DNA of 64,000 nucleotides from CAZAKZ01 sp964485695 (GCA_964485695.1 CAZAKZ010000001.1:57521-121520); one strand, 5' to 3'. Positions 24,855 through 34,680 are shown, counted from the first letter of the stretch. Numbers and translations: made by a program. Notes: generated from the sequence alone by a model not told the origin.

Positions 24855-27559
24855 TGTCGAACCTGTCGAACCTGTCGAATATCATGAACAAGGAAAAGAT
24901 CGTCTTCGTCCTTGCCCTCGTCCTGTTTGCCTGGGGTCTGCACGGTGTCCTCACCCAGGAGGACAAGGCGCTTCTGCTGCCGCGGGGCAAGAAACTCAAC
25001 CGGGAAACCCTGGCATTTCTCGTTCCGGATGTCCGCCTGGTGGAGAGCGACCGCCTCTATATGGACGGCGGCAAAGAGGTGTTCGCCGAGCCGGTGGACA
25101 TGAAACCCCTCGAGCCCCTGGACCTGGGTCCTCCGCCCCTGGTGAAGACGCCCCTGACCGCTCCGCCGCCCCTGCCCGGACCCCGGCCCAGACACTGGGT
25201 GGGACTGCGTCACCCGGTGGCCCCCGCGACCCAGGGCGGGAGCAAGACCGGAGACGCATCCGGTACCTCCTCAGGATCGACCACCGGGACATCCGCCCGG
25301 AAAGAGAAGGAGGACGAGAAGAAAAAGAAGGAGCCGGCCGCGGTGTACGACGCCCTCGTCCGGAAAGGGAGCGACACCCGCCTCTACGGCCGCATCCGGA
25401 ACCCAAATCCCCTGTCCCTCGTGGAGATGATGAAGGACGATGTCGAGAATCAGCTCGTCCCGAAGAAGGGCATCCGGATCGAGTTCGACATTTACGATAC
25501 CGAGACCGACCGCAGGCGCGGGACGGACACCTTCGATGCCGATGACCTCGAATTTTTCTCCCTGGCCGAGACCCACGAGAACCTCTATGCCCTCAAACGC
25601 TGGAACCTGACGGAAGGGAACGTCCAGGGCCGTATCCGGCTGGCGCGGTGGCTGTCCGAGGTGGGTGAGGTCCAGTGGGCCGCCAAGGAGTATCGTGAGG
25701 CCCTTCGCCAGGACCCCCGGTTCAAGGAGATCTACCTGGAGCTCGGCCAGGTCCTGGAGCGCGAGCACCTCTGGGAGGAGGCGCTGGCGTGCTACACCCT
25801 GGCCCGCAGTCACGGCGTCGAGGATGCCCAGCTCCTCTACCGGGAAGGCAAGCTCCTGAGAAAATTCCTGATGCTCCCCAAGGCAGCCGACCTGTTCCGC
25901 CAGACCTTGCTCCACGACCGGGGTGACACCAAGGCCCGACTTGCCCTGGGGGAGTGCCTGGCGGACATCGGCCGGCTGGACGAGGCGATTCCCTACCTGA
26001 AACAGGCGTGGGGCGCCAGCGCCCCCACGGGCACCTCCCTCCTGAACGCGCTCTGGGTGGACGCCTCGGTGGCGCTGAGCCGAGCCCTGCTCATGACCGG
26101 CGCGGTCAAGGAAGCTCAGCGCTGTGTCCGGGCCGTGACCGACGAGGACAAGGACCGCGCCTACAGGAAGGCCTGGCGGTGTCTGGGCGCCGTCCTCTAC
26201 GCCTCGGGCTCTACGGAGGACCTGAAGGAGGCCGTGGAGGCGTGGAGCGGAGAGGACGCCACCTCCTTCACCCGCGTGGTCCGGATCTGCAAGGGATACG
26301 TCCTCGCCCGCCTCGGCCGGTATGCCGAGGCCCGGACTACCCTGGAATCCGCCATGCAGGAGGACCCGCTCCATGCCGGTCTGGCCCACGTGGGCCTGGG
26401 ATTCGTGGCGGAGTGTGAGGGCAAGGTCGAGGCGGCCCTGGAGCACTACGACAACGCCATCGTCCACGATCCCCTGGCCCCGTATTCCTACCTGGCCATC
26501 GGCCGCATCCGCCGGCGGCAGGGGGATATCGAGGCGGCCCGGGACCGGTTGCAGAAGGTGCTGGACCGCCATCCGGACGCCGTGGACGCCCTGGTGGAGA
26601 TGGCCACCACCGCCCTGACCGCCCGCCAGCCCCTGGAGGCGATGCGCTACCTGGAGCGGGCGCAGAACCTGGAGCCGGATTCCTATGACATCCGGTCCCG
26701 ATTCGGCGCGGCCCTGCTCCGGGCCAACCGGGAACAGCAGGCCGTGAAGGTGTTCGAGTCGGTGCTGGCCAGGCGAGACGACGATCCCGCGGCGCTGGCG
26801 AACCTGGCGGTGGTGCTCTACCGGCGAGGCGAGGTGGCCAAGGCCATCGGCCACCTGCAGACCGTGGTGGAGTCGGGCCAGGGGAATCCCTCGATGGCGG
26901 AACTGGTGGGGTACGCCCAGCGAACGGCCGCCGCCATCGAGGACAACGCCCGGAAGTTCCTCTGGCAGGACGACTTCAACCGTGCCGAGATCAAGAAAGA
27001 CTGGCTTCTGGACCGGTCCAGCGGCGTGTCCCTGCGCATCGTGAAGGGAAAGGTCGTGTTCCGCGGCCAGCAGGTCGCTTCGGGGGAAAAGGAGACCGCC
27101 CTGCTCAGGACCGTTTCCTTCGGCCAGCTGGTCGACTTCAACGTGGCGCTCGAGGTGAAGCCCGGCACCAAGGCCCACGTCGGCGTCGAGGTACTGGTTC
27201 GACATGGCGGCCGTGGGAGCCGCAACCTGAAGGGGGCGCTCCAGTTCGTGCGCACCCCCAAAGGCAGCCTGGCCTACCGGATCTACGAGGACGGCGAATA
27301 CAAGTCCTGGCAGCCCCTGAACCGGCCCTGGCCGAGCGCTGGACCCGTCCGGCTGGGATTCGAGCGAGCCGGCAAGGCCAGCATCAAGTGGAATTTGACC
27401 CTCGAGGGCGAGGTGATCCGCCGCGATATCGAGGTGAGGGCTCTCCGGAGCTGGAACCGGGACGGCCAGATCGGCGTGTTCGGCGGCGCCAAGATCGGCG
27501 TCGAGTGGGGGATCGAGGTGGATGACCCCCGGATGATCCTGAGGATAAAGAAGAAATGA
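24854..27559 (+). CDS. Membrane-anchored TPR protein with C-terminal jelly-roll domain
   Basis: 901 aa from GTG 24854, supported by GAGGAGGGAG seven bases upstream; an ATG at 24884 lacks a ribosome-binding site. One N-terminal membrane helix is followed by a Pro-rich linker and a small alpha/beta region (about 160-250). At least eight TPR units come next (about 250-690, for example HVGLGFVAECEGKVEAALEHYDNAI). The tail (about 705-895) is a beta-sandwich of LamG / glycosyl-hydrolase-accessory type (FLWQDDFNRAEIKKDWLL ... GVEWGIEVDDPRM). It sits where PilP/GspC would be expected and may take that secretin-linking role, but no PilP motif is visible. It overlaps the next pseudopilin gene by 4 bp. 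Confidence 0.75.
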   Translation: MSNLSNLSNIMNKEKIVFVLALVLFAWGLHGVLTQEDKALLLPRGKKLNRETLAFLVPDVRLVESDRLYMDGGKEVFAEPVDMKPLEPLDLGPPPLVKTPLTAPPPLPGPRPRHWVGLRHPVAPATQGGSKTGDASGTSSGSTTGTSARKEKEDEKKKKEPAAVYDALVRKGSDTRLYGRIRNPNPLSLVEMMKDDVENQLVPKKGIRIEFDIYDTETDRRRGTDTFDADDLEFFSLAETHENLYALKRWNLTEGNVQGRIRLARWLSEVGEVQWAAKEYREALRQDPRFKEIYLELGQVLEREHLWEEALACYTLARSHGVEDAQLLYREGKLLRKFLMLPKAADLFRQTLLHDRGDTKARLALGECLADIGRLDEAIPYLKQAWGASAPTGTSLLNALWVDASVALSRALLMTGAVKEAQRCVRAVTDEDKDRAYRKAWRCLGAVLYASGSTEDLKEAVEAWSGEDATSFTRVVRICKGYVLARLGRYAEARTTLESAMQEDPLHAGLAHVGLGFVAECEGKVEAALEHYDNAIVHDPLAPYSYLAIGRIRRRQGDIEAARDRLQKVLDRHPDAVDALVEMATTALTARQPLEAMRYLERAQNLEPDSYDIRSRFGAALLRANREQQAVKVFESVLARRDDDPAALANLAVVLYRRGEVAKAIGHLQTVVESGQGNPSMAELVGYAQRTAAAIEDNARKFLWQDDFNRAEIKKDWLLDRSSGVSLRIVKGKVVFRGQQVASGEKETALLRTVSFGQLVDFNVALEVKPGTKAHVGVEVLVRHGGRGSRNLKGALQFVRTPKGSLAYRIYEDGEYKSWQPLNRPWPSAGPVRLGFERAGKASIKWNLTLEGEVIRRDIEVRALRSWNRDGQIGVFGGAKIGVEWGIEVDDPRMILRIKKK
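24855..24881. repeat. Three 9-bp tandem units at the start of the TPR/jelly-roll gene
   Basis: TGTCGAACC, TGTCGAACC and TGTCGAATA follow the GTG start and encode SNLSNLSN. Confidence 0.88.
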
Positions 27560-28224
27560 TCTCGAGTGCGACTTCGGCCCGTCCGATCCGCGTCAGCACC
27601 GGCGAATGTAGCGGCTTCACCCTCATCGAGATCCTGGTGGTGCTGGCCATCGTGGCCGCCCTGATCGGGGTGGTGACGCCGCTTCTGTTCAAGACCCAGG
27701 AGCAGGGAGAACGAGCCACCACCGCGGCCATCATCCAGAAGATCAAGACCGCCCTGCACCAGCGGCAAAACGATCCGAAGTTCGGTGACGTGCCCTCCAC
27801 GGATCTCGTGGAGGCGGGATTCAATCCCATCAACGGCACCAACACCGGCATCGAGGTCCTGGTGGCGGTCCTCGGCGCCGAGGACTCGGCCCTGAATCCC
27901 TTCGACGACGAGGAAAAACTCATCAACACGGACGGAGACCGGGATCCCAAGATGACGACCTACCAGAATTCACGGGACTTCTGGGAATACGCGGACGCCT
28001 GGGGCAATCCCCTCATCTACTTCCGGCTGCGCGACTTCTCCGACAACCCGAATGCCACGATGCAATACCGGACCGGGGAGGGGAACCTCATCGATGTGTC
28101 ACCCATCCAGAGCAAGAAGACCGGCAGCTTCGCCGGCGCAACCGACGGGTATCAGATCATCAGCATAGGGCCGGACTGCGAGTTCGGCACCGACGACGAC
28201 GTGGTGAGCTGGAAATCGTCATGA
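27556..28224 (+). CDS. gspG: Type II secretion major pseudopilin, GspG-like
   Basis: 222 aa. A class III prepilin signal is clear: Gly20 then FTLIEILVVL, with Glu25 at the +5 position. After the hydrophobic helix the sequence has an Asp/Asn-rich C-terminal half (NTDGDRDPKM, WGNPLIYFRLRDFSDNP, DCEFGTDDDVVSW). This resembles the calcium-binding C-terminus and WGNP block of GspG. A prepilin peptidase, not encoded here, would cleave and methylate it. It overlaps the TPR gene before it and the GspH-like gene after it by 4 bp each. Confidence 0.85.
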   Translation: MISSATSARPIRVSTGECSGFTLIEILVVLAIVAALIGVVTPLLFKTQEQGERATTAAIIQKIKTALHQRQNDPKFGDVPSTDLVEAGFNPINGTNTGIEVLVAVLGAEDSALNPFDDEEKLINTDGDRDPKMTTYQNSRDFWEYADAWGNPLIYFRLRDFSDNPNATMQYRTGEGNLIDVSPIQSKKTGSFAGATDGYQIISIGPDCEFGTDDDVVSWKSS

Positions 28225-29312
28225 AACCAGTCCTGCGACCCCATGGGGCGGCGGACCCGGCTGCCCGGTACCCGGGCCAGCTGCGCGCCGGCACCACCCT
28301 GATGGAGCTCCTGGTGGTCATGTTCATCATCTCCGTGCTCCTGGGCATCGGGGTGGGGGTGTTCGGAAAGTTCTCCCTGGTGAACTCCGTCCAGAACGCG
28401 GGTGCCGGGGTACGTTCCATGATCCGGGTGATCCGGACCTACGCCCGGAACCACGGCACGGTGGGTACCGTCGTGCTGAAGATGAACCGGAAGAACAAGG
28501 TCCAGGACGAGAACGGGAATCCACTGGACGACAAGGTGCTGGGCCTCATGGTGCGGGTGGTGGGCCAGTGGCACTTCGAGAAGGAGGACCTGGGCACCTC
28601 CGGCGCCTTCGGCCACGATCCCACCCTCGGCGGCGGCGCGGAGCTCGTGCCGGACGGGTGCATCGGCGGCGCCGTGCGTCTGGACGGCAAGGCAGGCTGT
28701 GAGGTGGATCTCGGAGATTCGGCCACCTTTGAATCGGACTGGGGCGTGTCCCTGACCGCCGACCTCTTCCTCGAGGCCGAGGGTGGGGGCACGGTGGTGA
28801 GCAAGGGGGATGCGTACGGCATCCGGGTGGAGAACGACGGCGGCCTGGCGGGATGGGTTGGCGTCTCCGACGGAACCCCCGGCCAGCGTCCCAGTCTCAT
28901 CGACGTCCAGGCGAGCGACGACAAGGTGCCGGTGGGTCGGTGGGTGAAGGTGGGTCTCTTCTACGACCGTGTCCAGATCCGGCTCTTCCTGGATCACCGC
29001 CAGGTGGCCGACACCCAGGAGCAGCGGCCTCTGGCCGCGGACCGGCATCACGCCCTCACCGTGGGGGGCGCCACCGGCTGCGTGAAGGGTAGGGTGGACA
29101 GCGTGCGCCTGGGCGTCCTCGGTCCCGGGGAGGGGGGAGATCTCCCGGCGGAGGTGTCCCTGAAGGAGGGCACCCGCGTCATCCGGTTCAATCCGGACGG
29201 GTGCCTGGACCCGCGCTACCACGACCAGCCAGCCCGCATCGTCCTGGAGGGATCCGACGGAACATTAAAAACTCTGACCATCGGTCTGATGGGAAACGTT
29301 TCCATGGATTGA
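28221..29312 (+). CDS. GspH-like pseudopilin with an inserted LamG-like domain
   Basis: 363 aa. The prepilin site is Gly24 followed by TTLMELLVV; Glu29 is at +5. Residues 50-87 match the start of a GspH body (NAGAGVRSMIRVIRTYARNHG). Then about 190 residues (113-300) form a concanavalin/LamG-type beta-sandwich: GQWHFEKEDLG, AVRLDGKAGCEV, LTADLFLEAEGG, VPVGRWVKVGLFYDRVQIRLFLD. The GspH body then resumes (VIRFNPDGCLDPRYHDQPARIVLEG ... TIGLMGNVSM). Normal GspH is about 150-200 aa. An accessory binding domain on a minor pilin suggests that the tip or shaft contacts glycans or surfaces. Confidence 0.75.
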   Translation: MKPVLRPHGAADPAARYPGQLRAGTTLMELLVVMFIISVLLGIGVGVFGKFSLVNSVQNAGAGVRSMIRVIRTYARNHGTVGTVVLKMNRKNKVQDENGNPLDDKVLGLMVRVVGQWHFEKEDLGTSGAFGHDPTLGGGAELVPDGCIGGAVRLDGKAGCEVDLGDSATFESDWGVSLTADLFLEAEGGGTVVSKGDAYGIRVENDGGLAGWVGVSDGTPGQRPSLIDVQASDDKVPVGRWVKVGLFYDRVQIRLFLDHRQVADTQEQRPLAADRHHALTVGGATGCVKGRVDSVRLGVLGPGEGGDLPAEVSLKEGTRVIRFNPDGCLDPRYHDQPARIVLEGSDGTLKTLTIGLMGNVSMD

Positions 29313-29406
29313 AATCATGGATTGGACCGGGCAGCGGCCCGGGACCGCCTCCGCGCAACCGGGGTCGCGCGGGAAGTCGATCGCGGGGTCTGAAAGGAGC
29401 CATCGC

Positions 29407-32400
29407 ATGAATGCTCGCAACAGCCTCGAGAACCGCACTGGCATTGCGCTGATCATGGTCATCGTGGTGCTCATGGCACTGCTCCTCATCGCCACTCCCT
29501 TTGCCATCAGCATGCGGGACCACCAGGTGACGGTGGTCATGCACGACAGCGCCCAGAAGGCGTGCGGTGATACCGACAGCGTGCGGAACCTCGTGGCCGG
29601 AAAGCTGGCGGGCACCACCCACGCCAACACCGACGCCACGCCCGAGGTGGATTCCCTGGACGAGATCGAGGCCTGTGCGGACCTCACGGACGCCGATGAC
29701 GTGGAGGGCATCCAGAACCCGCGCGGCCGCATCTGGAGCGCGGCCGTGGAGGACGAGCAGGCCAAGCTGAACGTGAACGCCATCTCTCCTTTTGCCCTCT
29801 CCAACCTCATGGGGGCCCGGACCGTCCTCGGTGAGAAGATCTCGGATTCGGATACCGAGATCCCGGTGGAGGATTCCTCCCTGTTCGATGAAGAGGGAGG
29901 CTTCGTCGTGGTGGACGCCGAGCTCATCAAGTACTCCGGCGTGTCCCTGGGCTCCCTCACCGGGTGCGAGCGCGGCGTGAAGGCCGTGGGCGAGGATCCT
30001 GTCCGGTCGGGTATCACCGAGTCCTACTACTACAGCCCGGGCGCCCTGGTGCGCATCACCGACGGCGTGCAGACGGATTACGGCATGATCAGCAACGTGT
30101 CCCGGGGCATGCGGTCCATCTTCACCGGCCGGGGCGGCAGCGTGGAACTCACCAGCGGATTCACCCAGCCCATGGCCCACAAGTCCGGAGCCCCGGTCCT
30201 GGACGCCCGGGTGTTCGCCGTGAACATGTACCGGATTCTCAAGGAGCCGGGCAAGTGCTACCGCTACCCGACCGTGTCCGCCATCCGCCAGGTCACCGAC
30301 CTGGACATTCCCGGCTTCGATCCGGAGGCCCTGGAGCAGGTGCTGCCCTACCTCACGGTCTACTCCAACCACGAGGGGGCGGCGCGGTGGGGCAACCAGC
30401 GCACCCTGCTCGACGGCTTCACCTTCCGGGACAAAGACTATCTGGGATACCACACCAAGATCGAGTTCGAGGTGCGTTACCCGGTGAACATCAACACCAC
30501 CTCCCGGCCCGTCCTCCTGGCCCTGCTCACGGGCCTGAGCGGGGAGCGGCAGCAGGAGGAGGTGACCGTGGAACAGGCCGGGAAGCTCGCCGACCGCATC
30601 CTCAAGGCGCGGGATGAGGAGGCACTCCAGGACATGGAGGACTTCCTGGACCGCATCCTGGAGCCGGCGCTGGAGGAGGAGGAGATCACCCGGAACCTCA
30701 GGGGGTCCATCTTCCAGAACCTCTTTGACAGCCCCATGCTGGTGTTCCTCAAGGGGGGCACCCACCGGGCCATCTTCAACTCCCTGGACACCTTCACCGT
30801 CAAGGCGGGAGTGAGCCGGAACAACGCGGCGGGGGTGGAGCTGTCGCGGCACCGGACCCGGGAGGTGGTGAGCGTGGCGCCGCCGTGGCTCATCACCTAC
30901 GGCCTCGACTCCCAGTGGGACTTCGAGAAGCTCATTCTCCCCGGCCGCTACAGCCGCTTCATCACCACCTTCCCGGTGAACGTGGAGTTCCAGCGCAGTC
31001 CCCAGGACCCGCCCATCTTCGATCCGCCCAACCGCACCATGAAGATCCTCCAGGGCTACGCCAAGAACAAACGCCGGGAGCGCCGGGAGCAGGAGCGCAA
31101 GGAGATCCTCGCCTCCCGGGACAACGAGGGCACCGAGGGCGAGGACTCGGGGAGCGTCCGCTACCGCCCCCACCGCAACGCCGACGGCATCCGGACCAGG
31201 CGGGGTGTGGATCCCAACCGCATCATTGTGCACCACTTCGACAACAGCGACGACATCGAGGGGGAGCGCCTGGGCAAGGGCACCCGGAACCTGCCGCTCA
31301 TGACCGGCCGGATGTTCGGCCGCCGGGGCGGCCGGTCCCGCCGGGGGAGCAGCAGCGGCATGAGTCCCATGGTCATCGGGCTCTGGTACAAGCCCCTGTG
31401 GGAGAGCGTGAGCGACGGCCGCCGCTACATCTGGGGCACGGGCAACAACCCCAACTCCGACAAGGTGGAGCTCTACTTCGACGGCCAGGAGCGGGCTTTG
31501 GTCCTGGAGATCGCCGACACCGGGTACAACCAACCCTTCCAGCTCAGCCGGGCCTACTTTCCCATCGCCCTCCGGAGACACACCTGGTACCACATCGCCT
31601 GCCACATCGCCGGCACCCGGCCCGACCAGATGCAGATCCTGGTGGACGGCGTGCCGCAGCGCGGCTCGTTCGAGAAACAGCGCATCCGGTTCCTGACCAC
31701 CCTCACCGCCGACCTGAGCCAGAACGACACCTCCATCCAGGTGGAGGACACCCGGGACTTTCCCAATCACGGCGTGCTGCTCATCGGCGAGGAGAAGATC
31801 GAGTATCGCGGCAAGTCCAAGAAGAGCTTCAACGCCCTGGTGGACAGCCGCCAGCGGCCCAAGGTGAAGCGTGGCCGCGGATCCCGGGGCTCCGCCCTGA
31901 TGACCCACCGCGAGGGCGCGGCGGTCATGCTCTTCGGATACGCCAACGCGCTGCAGTCCGAGATCCCGGTGGCCAAGGGCAAGCTGACCGGGGCCGGCTC
32001 CACCTTCGGTCGCTATCGCCCGGCCCTGCTCGCGGGCAAGGACCCCATCGTCACGGTGCGCGGGGCGCCCCTGGGTTTGCTGGATACCTCCACGTCCATT
32101 CCCGTCCGAGCCCCGGGCGGCGGCGTCCTCGAGGGATTCCAGCAGAGCGGATACGCGCTGCTCTGCTCGGCCCGCATCGCCCGGCAGGGGCCTCAGCCCA
32201 CGCCGCAGAATCCAAATCCAGCCGCCACGGTGGAGATTGGCGGCGTGGAGCTGATCCACTACCAGAACCTCACCGGCACCGAGCTCCAGGGCGTGACCCG
32301 GGGCGTGAACACACCGCTGCTCCAGGAGACGGTGCGGAACCGGGCCTCGGTGTTCCTGGATCCCTCGCAGCCCAAGGTGTTCCTGAACGGCAACGAACAG

Positions 32401-34680
32401 CAGCTCCAGGTCCAGGCCGAGAACGGCGCCGGGACCATCCCCACCTGGGTCGTGCCCGTCAGCCTCCAGGCCTCCACGGTCAAGGACTACCTGGATCCCA
32501 TGAAGACGCGGTACAGCGAGCGCGTCCAGATCAACTCCGACGGCGGCCGGCCCGAGTGGGTGCGGTACGACGAGCTCCTGGCCCAGCACGGCGGGGCCTT
32601 CTTCGCCCGCACCAACTGGAACGATCTGTTGCGGGTTTTCCAGCGCTTCTCCCGCCGGGCCATTGTCACGCCCAAGACCGGCACCACGAATACCCGGCTG
32701 GACCTCCCCAGAGAGGGGGCCTATGCCCGGGCGGAACCAGGCAATGCGGGCGAGGTGTTGTTCGAGGTCGAGGGCACCAGCGGCACCGGCACGGATCTGC
32801 CCGTGGCCGCTCTCGCCACCCCCGAGGTCTTCCTGGACCCCGTGCCCGAGCCCGTACCGGAATCCCTCACTCAGCAGCAGCAGCCGGTGCCCCTGGGCCC
32901 GCTGGAGGAGGCCGTGGTGGCCGATCGGCTCAGGAACTGGCTCGAGTTCCGCGGCTCCGACGACACCCGGGACGGCCCGCACACCAACAACACGGACATC
33001 CTCCAGGTGTTCCGCACCGAGCGGGCGAGCGCCGGCCCCGACGACCGGGTGACCCTGGTGGACAACACCAACAGCGTGAAGGAGCAGCACTTCATCCGGT
33101 GGGGTGCCGCGAACCGCGAGTCGAACATCAGCCGCACCGCGCGCATTGCCAGCTTCGCCTCCTTCCGCAAGAACGTGGCGCGCCGGTGGATCTCCGACCT
33201 GGAGATCATGCGGAACCAGCGGAGCCGGGGCGGCCGGCGCCGGGCGGACACCACGCCCAGCCAGATCAACTGGGACACCCGGCGGGTGACCCGCATCCTC
33301 AAGGCGCCCAGCGGCGAGCTGCCCGCCCGCGCCTCCCGGAACCTGGTGGTGGGCGGCACCTTCGGCGGCCGCCGCGCCGCCTGCATCGTGGACGAGGTGG
33401 AGACCTTCCCCTACAACAGCGATGCCACCCAGCGCCGCATCGTGTCGCCGCCGTCGCTGAAGTTGCGCTATCAGAACGCCATCACCCCGGCCAACACCCA
33501 GCAGGGCCAGACGCAGCAGCAGAAGGCCCAGGCCGCGGCCAAGCGCTACATCTCCGCGGACGAGGTGAACATCCCCCTGGCCTACGCCGACGTCTGGACC
33601 GACTTCGACGGCATCACCCAGGAGCGGGAGTACTGGCGCGGCAGCTTCGCCAACTTCGCCCGGCAGAACCAGCGCGGCGGTTCCCGGGGCGGATCGGTAC
33701 GGAATCCGTTCCCCTACTCGCGCCGGTCGCGGGATGACCGCGACGCGGGCCTCATCCGAATCGGGGAGGAGTTCATCGTCTACCGGGGCCTGGAACAGCG
33801 GGGCCAGTCCATGCAGATCATCCTCAAGAACTGCATCCGCGGGGCCTTCAATACCGAGGCCGTGCCGCACGAACAGGGCGAGGCCGCCATGTTCCTGGGC
33901 TACGTGGAGATGACCACGCTCCGGACGGGGGTGAGCGCCGACGCCGCGAGTCTGCCCGTGGAGAACTCCCGCGGTTTTGCGCCCCAGGGCTACGTGGTCG
34001 TGTTCGGCGACCTGGAGACCGGCACCGTCCGGGAGGTCATCGGCTACACCGAGGGCCGGAGCGGCAGCCGGCAGCAAGGCACGGGGGCGGAGTTCATGAT
34101 GCCCCAGCGCGTGAACGCCCAGCAGATGGAGGCGCTGTTGCAGAACTACACCTCCGGCCAGGAGGAGGACCCTGACCTGGGCGGCGCCGGGATCTTCCGC
34201 GGCCGCTTCGGCACCCTGGCCGCGGGCCACGCCTCCGGGTCCGTGGTCATGCGCCTGCCGTTCCGCTACTGGGACCGGGCCGTGCGCAACGCCGACAATC
34301 CCGAGCTGGGCTACTTCCAGTTCCCCCTGAACCGCCATGGGGCCTTCTTCAAGAGCCTCAGCTGGAGCGAGTACTTCCCCCAGAAGTTCCTGGACGTCCG
34401 GGTGCTGGCCCGGGTGGACCAGCGCATCGGCTGGGACGCCGAGCCCGGCAGCAACAAGAACGGGCTCTTCGTGTTCGACAGTCCCCGCGGAAAGAACCGT
34501 CCCAACCGCATCGACATGCAGGGCAACCTCCTGGAGGTACGGGTGTTCTTCGAGTACCGGGACGGGGCCTTCGATCCGAACTTCAACGCCGATGGCTGGA
34601 AGGAGACACCCTGGCTCACCAAGTTACGGGTGGACTACGTCCAGCCCAACCAGGTACTCTACCACGAGGAGGTCAGGTAG
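29407..34680 (+). CDS. Giant GspK-like minor pseudopilin with LamG-like and repeated knob modules
   Basis: 1757 aa from ATG 29407 with AAAGGAG upstream; GspK proteins are usually near 300-330 aa. The N-terminus (Gly12, then IALIMVIVVLMALLL) is prepilin-like and lacks Glu at +5, as is typical of GspK. A GspK-type helical block follows near 355-420 (RYPVNINTTSRPVLLALLTGLSG). A LamG-like domain sits at about 650-760. Five copies of a module with the theme I-G-x-E-x-I-x-Y ... R-G ... H-x-x-G-x-x-V occur at about 146-215, 768-845, 895-985, 1437-1500 and 1505-1618. It resembles beta modules in phage tail and receptor-binding proteins. GspK caps the pseudopilus tip, so this would be a very large, possibly adhesive cap. 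Confidence 0.72.
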   Translation: MNARNSLENRTGIALIMVIVVLMALLLIATPFAISMRDHQVTVVMHDSAQKACGDTDSVRNLVAGKLAGTTHANTDATPEVDSLDEIEACADLTDADDVEGIQNPRGRIWSAAVEDEQAKLNVNAISPFALSNLMGARTVLGEKISDSDTEIPVEDSSLFDEEGGFVVVDAELIKYSGVSLGSLTGCERGVKAVGEDPVRSGITESYYYSPGALVRITDGVQTDYGMISNVSRGMRSIFTGRGGSVELTSGFTQPMAHKSGAPVLDARVFAVNMYRILKEPGKCYRYPTVSAIRQVTDLDIPGFDPEALEQVLPYLTVYSNHEGAARWGNQRTLLDGFTFRDKDYLGYHTKIEFEVRYPVNINTTSRPVLLALLTGLSGERQQEEVTVEQAGKLADRILKARDEEALQDMEDFLDRILEPALEEEEITRNLRGSIFQNLFDSPMLVFLKGGTHRAIFNSLDTFTVKAGVSRNNAAGVELSRHRTREVVSVAPPWLITYGLDSQWDFEKLILPGRYSRFITTFPVNVEFQRSPQDPPIFDPPNRTMKILQGYAKNKRRERREQERKEILASRDNEGTEGEDSGSVRYRPHRNADGIRTRRGVDPNRIIVHHFDNSDDIEGERLGKGTRNLPLMTGRMFGRRGGRSRRGSSSGMSPMVIGLWYKPLWESVSDGRRYIWGTGNNPNSDKVELYFDGQERALVLEIADTGYNQPFQLSRAYFPIALRRHTWYHIACHIAGTRPDQMQILVDGVPQRGSFEKQRIRFLTTLTADLSQNDTSIQVEDTRDFPNHGVLLIGEEKIEYRGKSKKSFNALVDSRQRPKVKRGRGSRGSALMTHREGAAVMLFGYANALQSEIPVAKGKLTGAGSTFGRYRPALLAGKDPIVTVRGAPLGLLDTSTSIPVRAPGGGVLEGFQQSGYALLCSARIARQGPQPTPQNPNPAATVEIGGVELIHYQNLTGTELQGVTRGVNTPLLQETVRNRASVFLDPSQPKVFLNGNEQQLQVQAENGAGTIPTWVVPVSLQASTVKDYLDPMKTRYSERVQINSDGGRPEWVRYDELLAQHGGAFFARTNWNDLLRVFQRFSRRAIVTPKTGTTNTRLDLPREGAYARAEPGNAGEVLFEVEGTSGTGTDLPVAALATPEVFLDPVPEPVPESLTQQQQPVPLGPLEEAVVADRLRNWLEFRGSDDTRDGPHTNNTDILQVFRTERASAGPDDRVTLVDNTNSVKEQHFIRWGAANRESNISRTARIASFASFRKNVARRWISDLEIMRNQRSRGGRRRADTTPSQINWDTRRVTRILKAPSGELPARASRNLVVGGTFGGRRAACIVDEVETFPYNSDATQRRIVSPPSLKLRYQNAITPANTQQGQTQQQKAQAAAKRYISADEVNIPLAYADVWTDFDGITQEREYWRGSFANFARQNQRGGSRGGSVRNPFPYSRRSRDDRDAGLIRIGEEFIVYRGLEQRGQSMQIILKNCIRGAFNTEAVPHEQGEAAMFLGYVEMTTLRTGVSADAASLPVENSRGFAPQGYVVVFGDLETGTVREVIGYTEGRSGSRQQGTGAEFMMPQRVNAQQMEALLQNYTSGQEEDPDLGGAGIFRGRFGTLAAGHASGSVVMRLPFRYWDRAVRNADNPELGYFQFPLNRHGAFFKSLSWSEYFPQKFLDVRVLARVDQRIGWDAEPGSNKNGLFVFDSPRGKNRPNRIDMQGNLLEVRVFFEYRDGAFDPNFNADGWKETPWLTKLRVDYVQPNQVLYHEEVR

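Noticed and set aside
30885..33737. 950-codon plus-strand frame inside the GspK-like gene
   Set aside because: Out-of-frame Arg/Pro/Gly/His-rich shadow; the main frame has prepilin and LamG features and a good ribosome-binding site.
29188..34338. 1716-codon minus-strand frame opposite the GspK-like gene
   Set aside because: Antisense shadow with Gly/Val/Leu/His-rich low-information sequence and no signal or motif.
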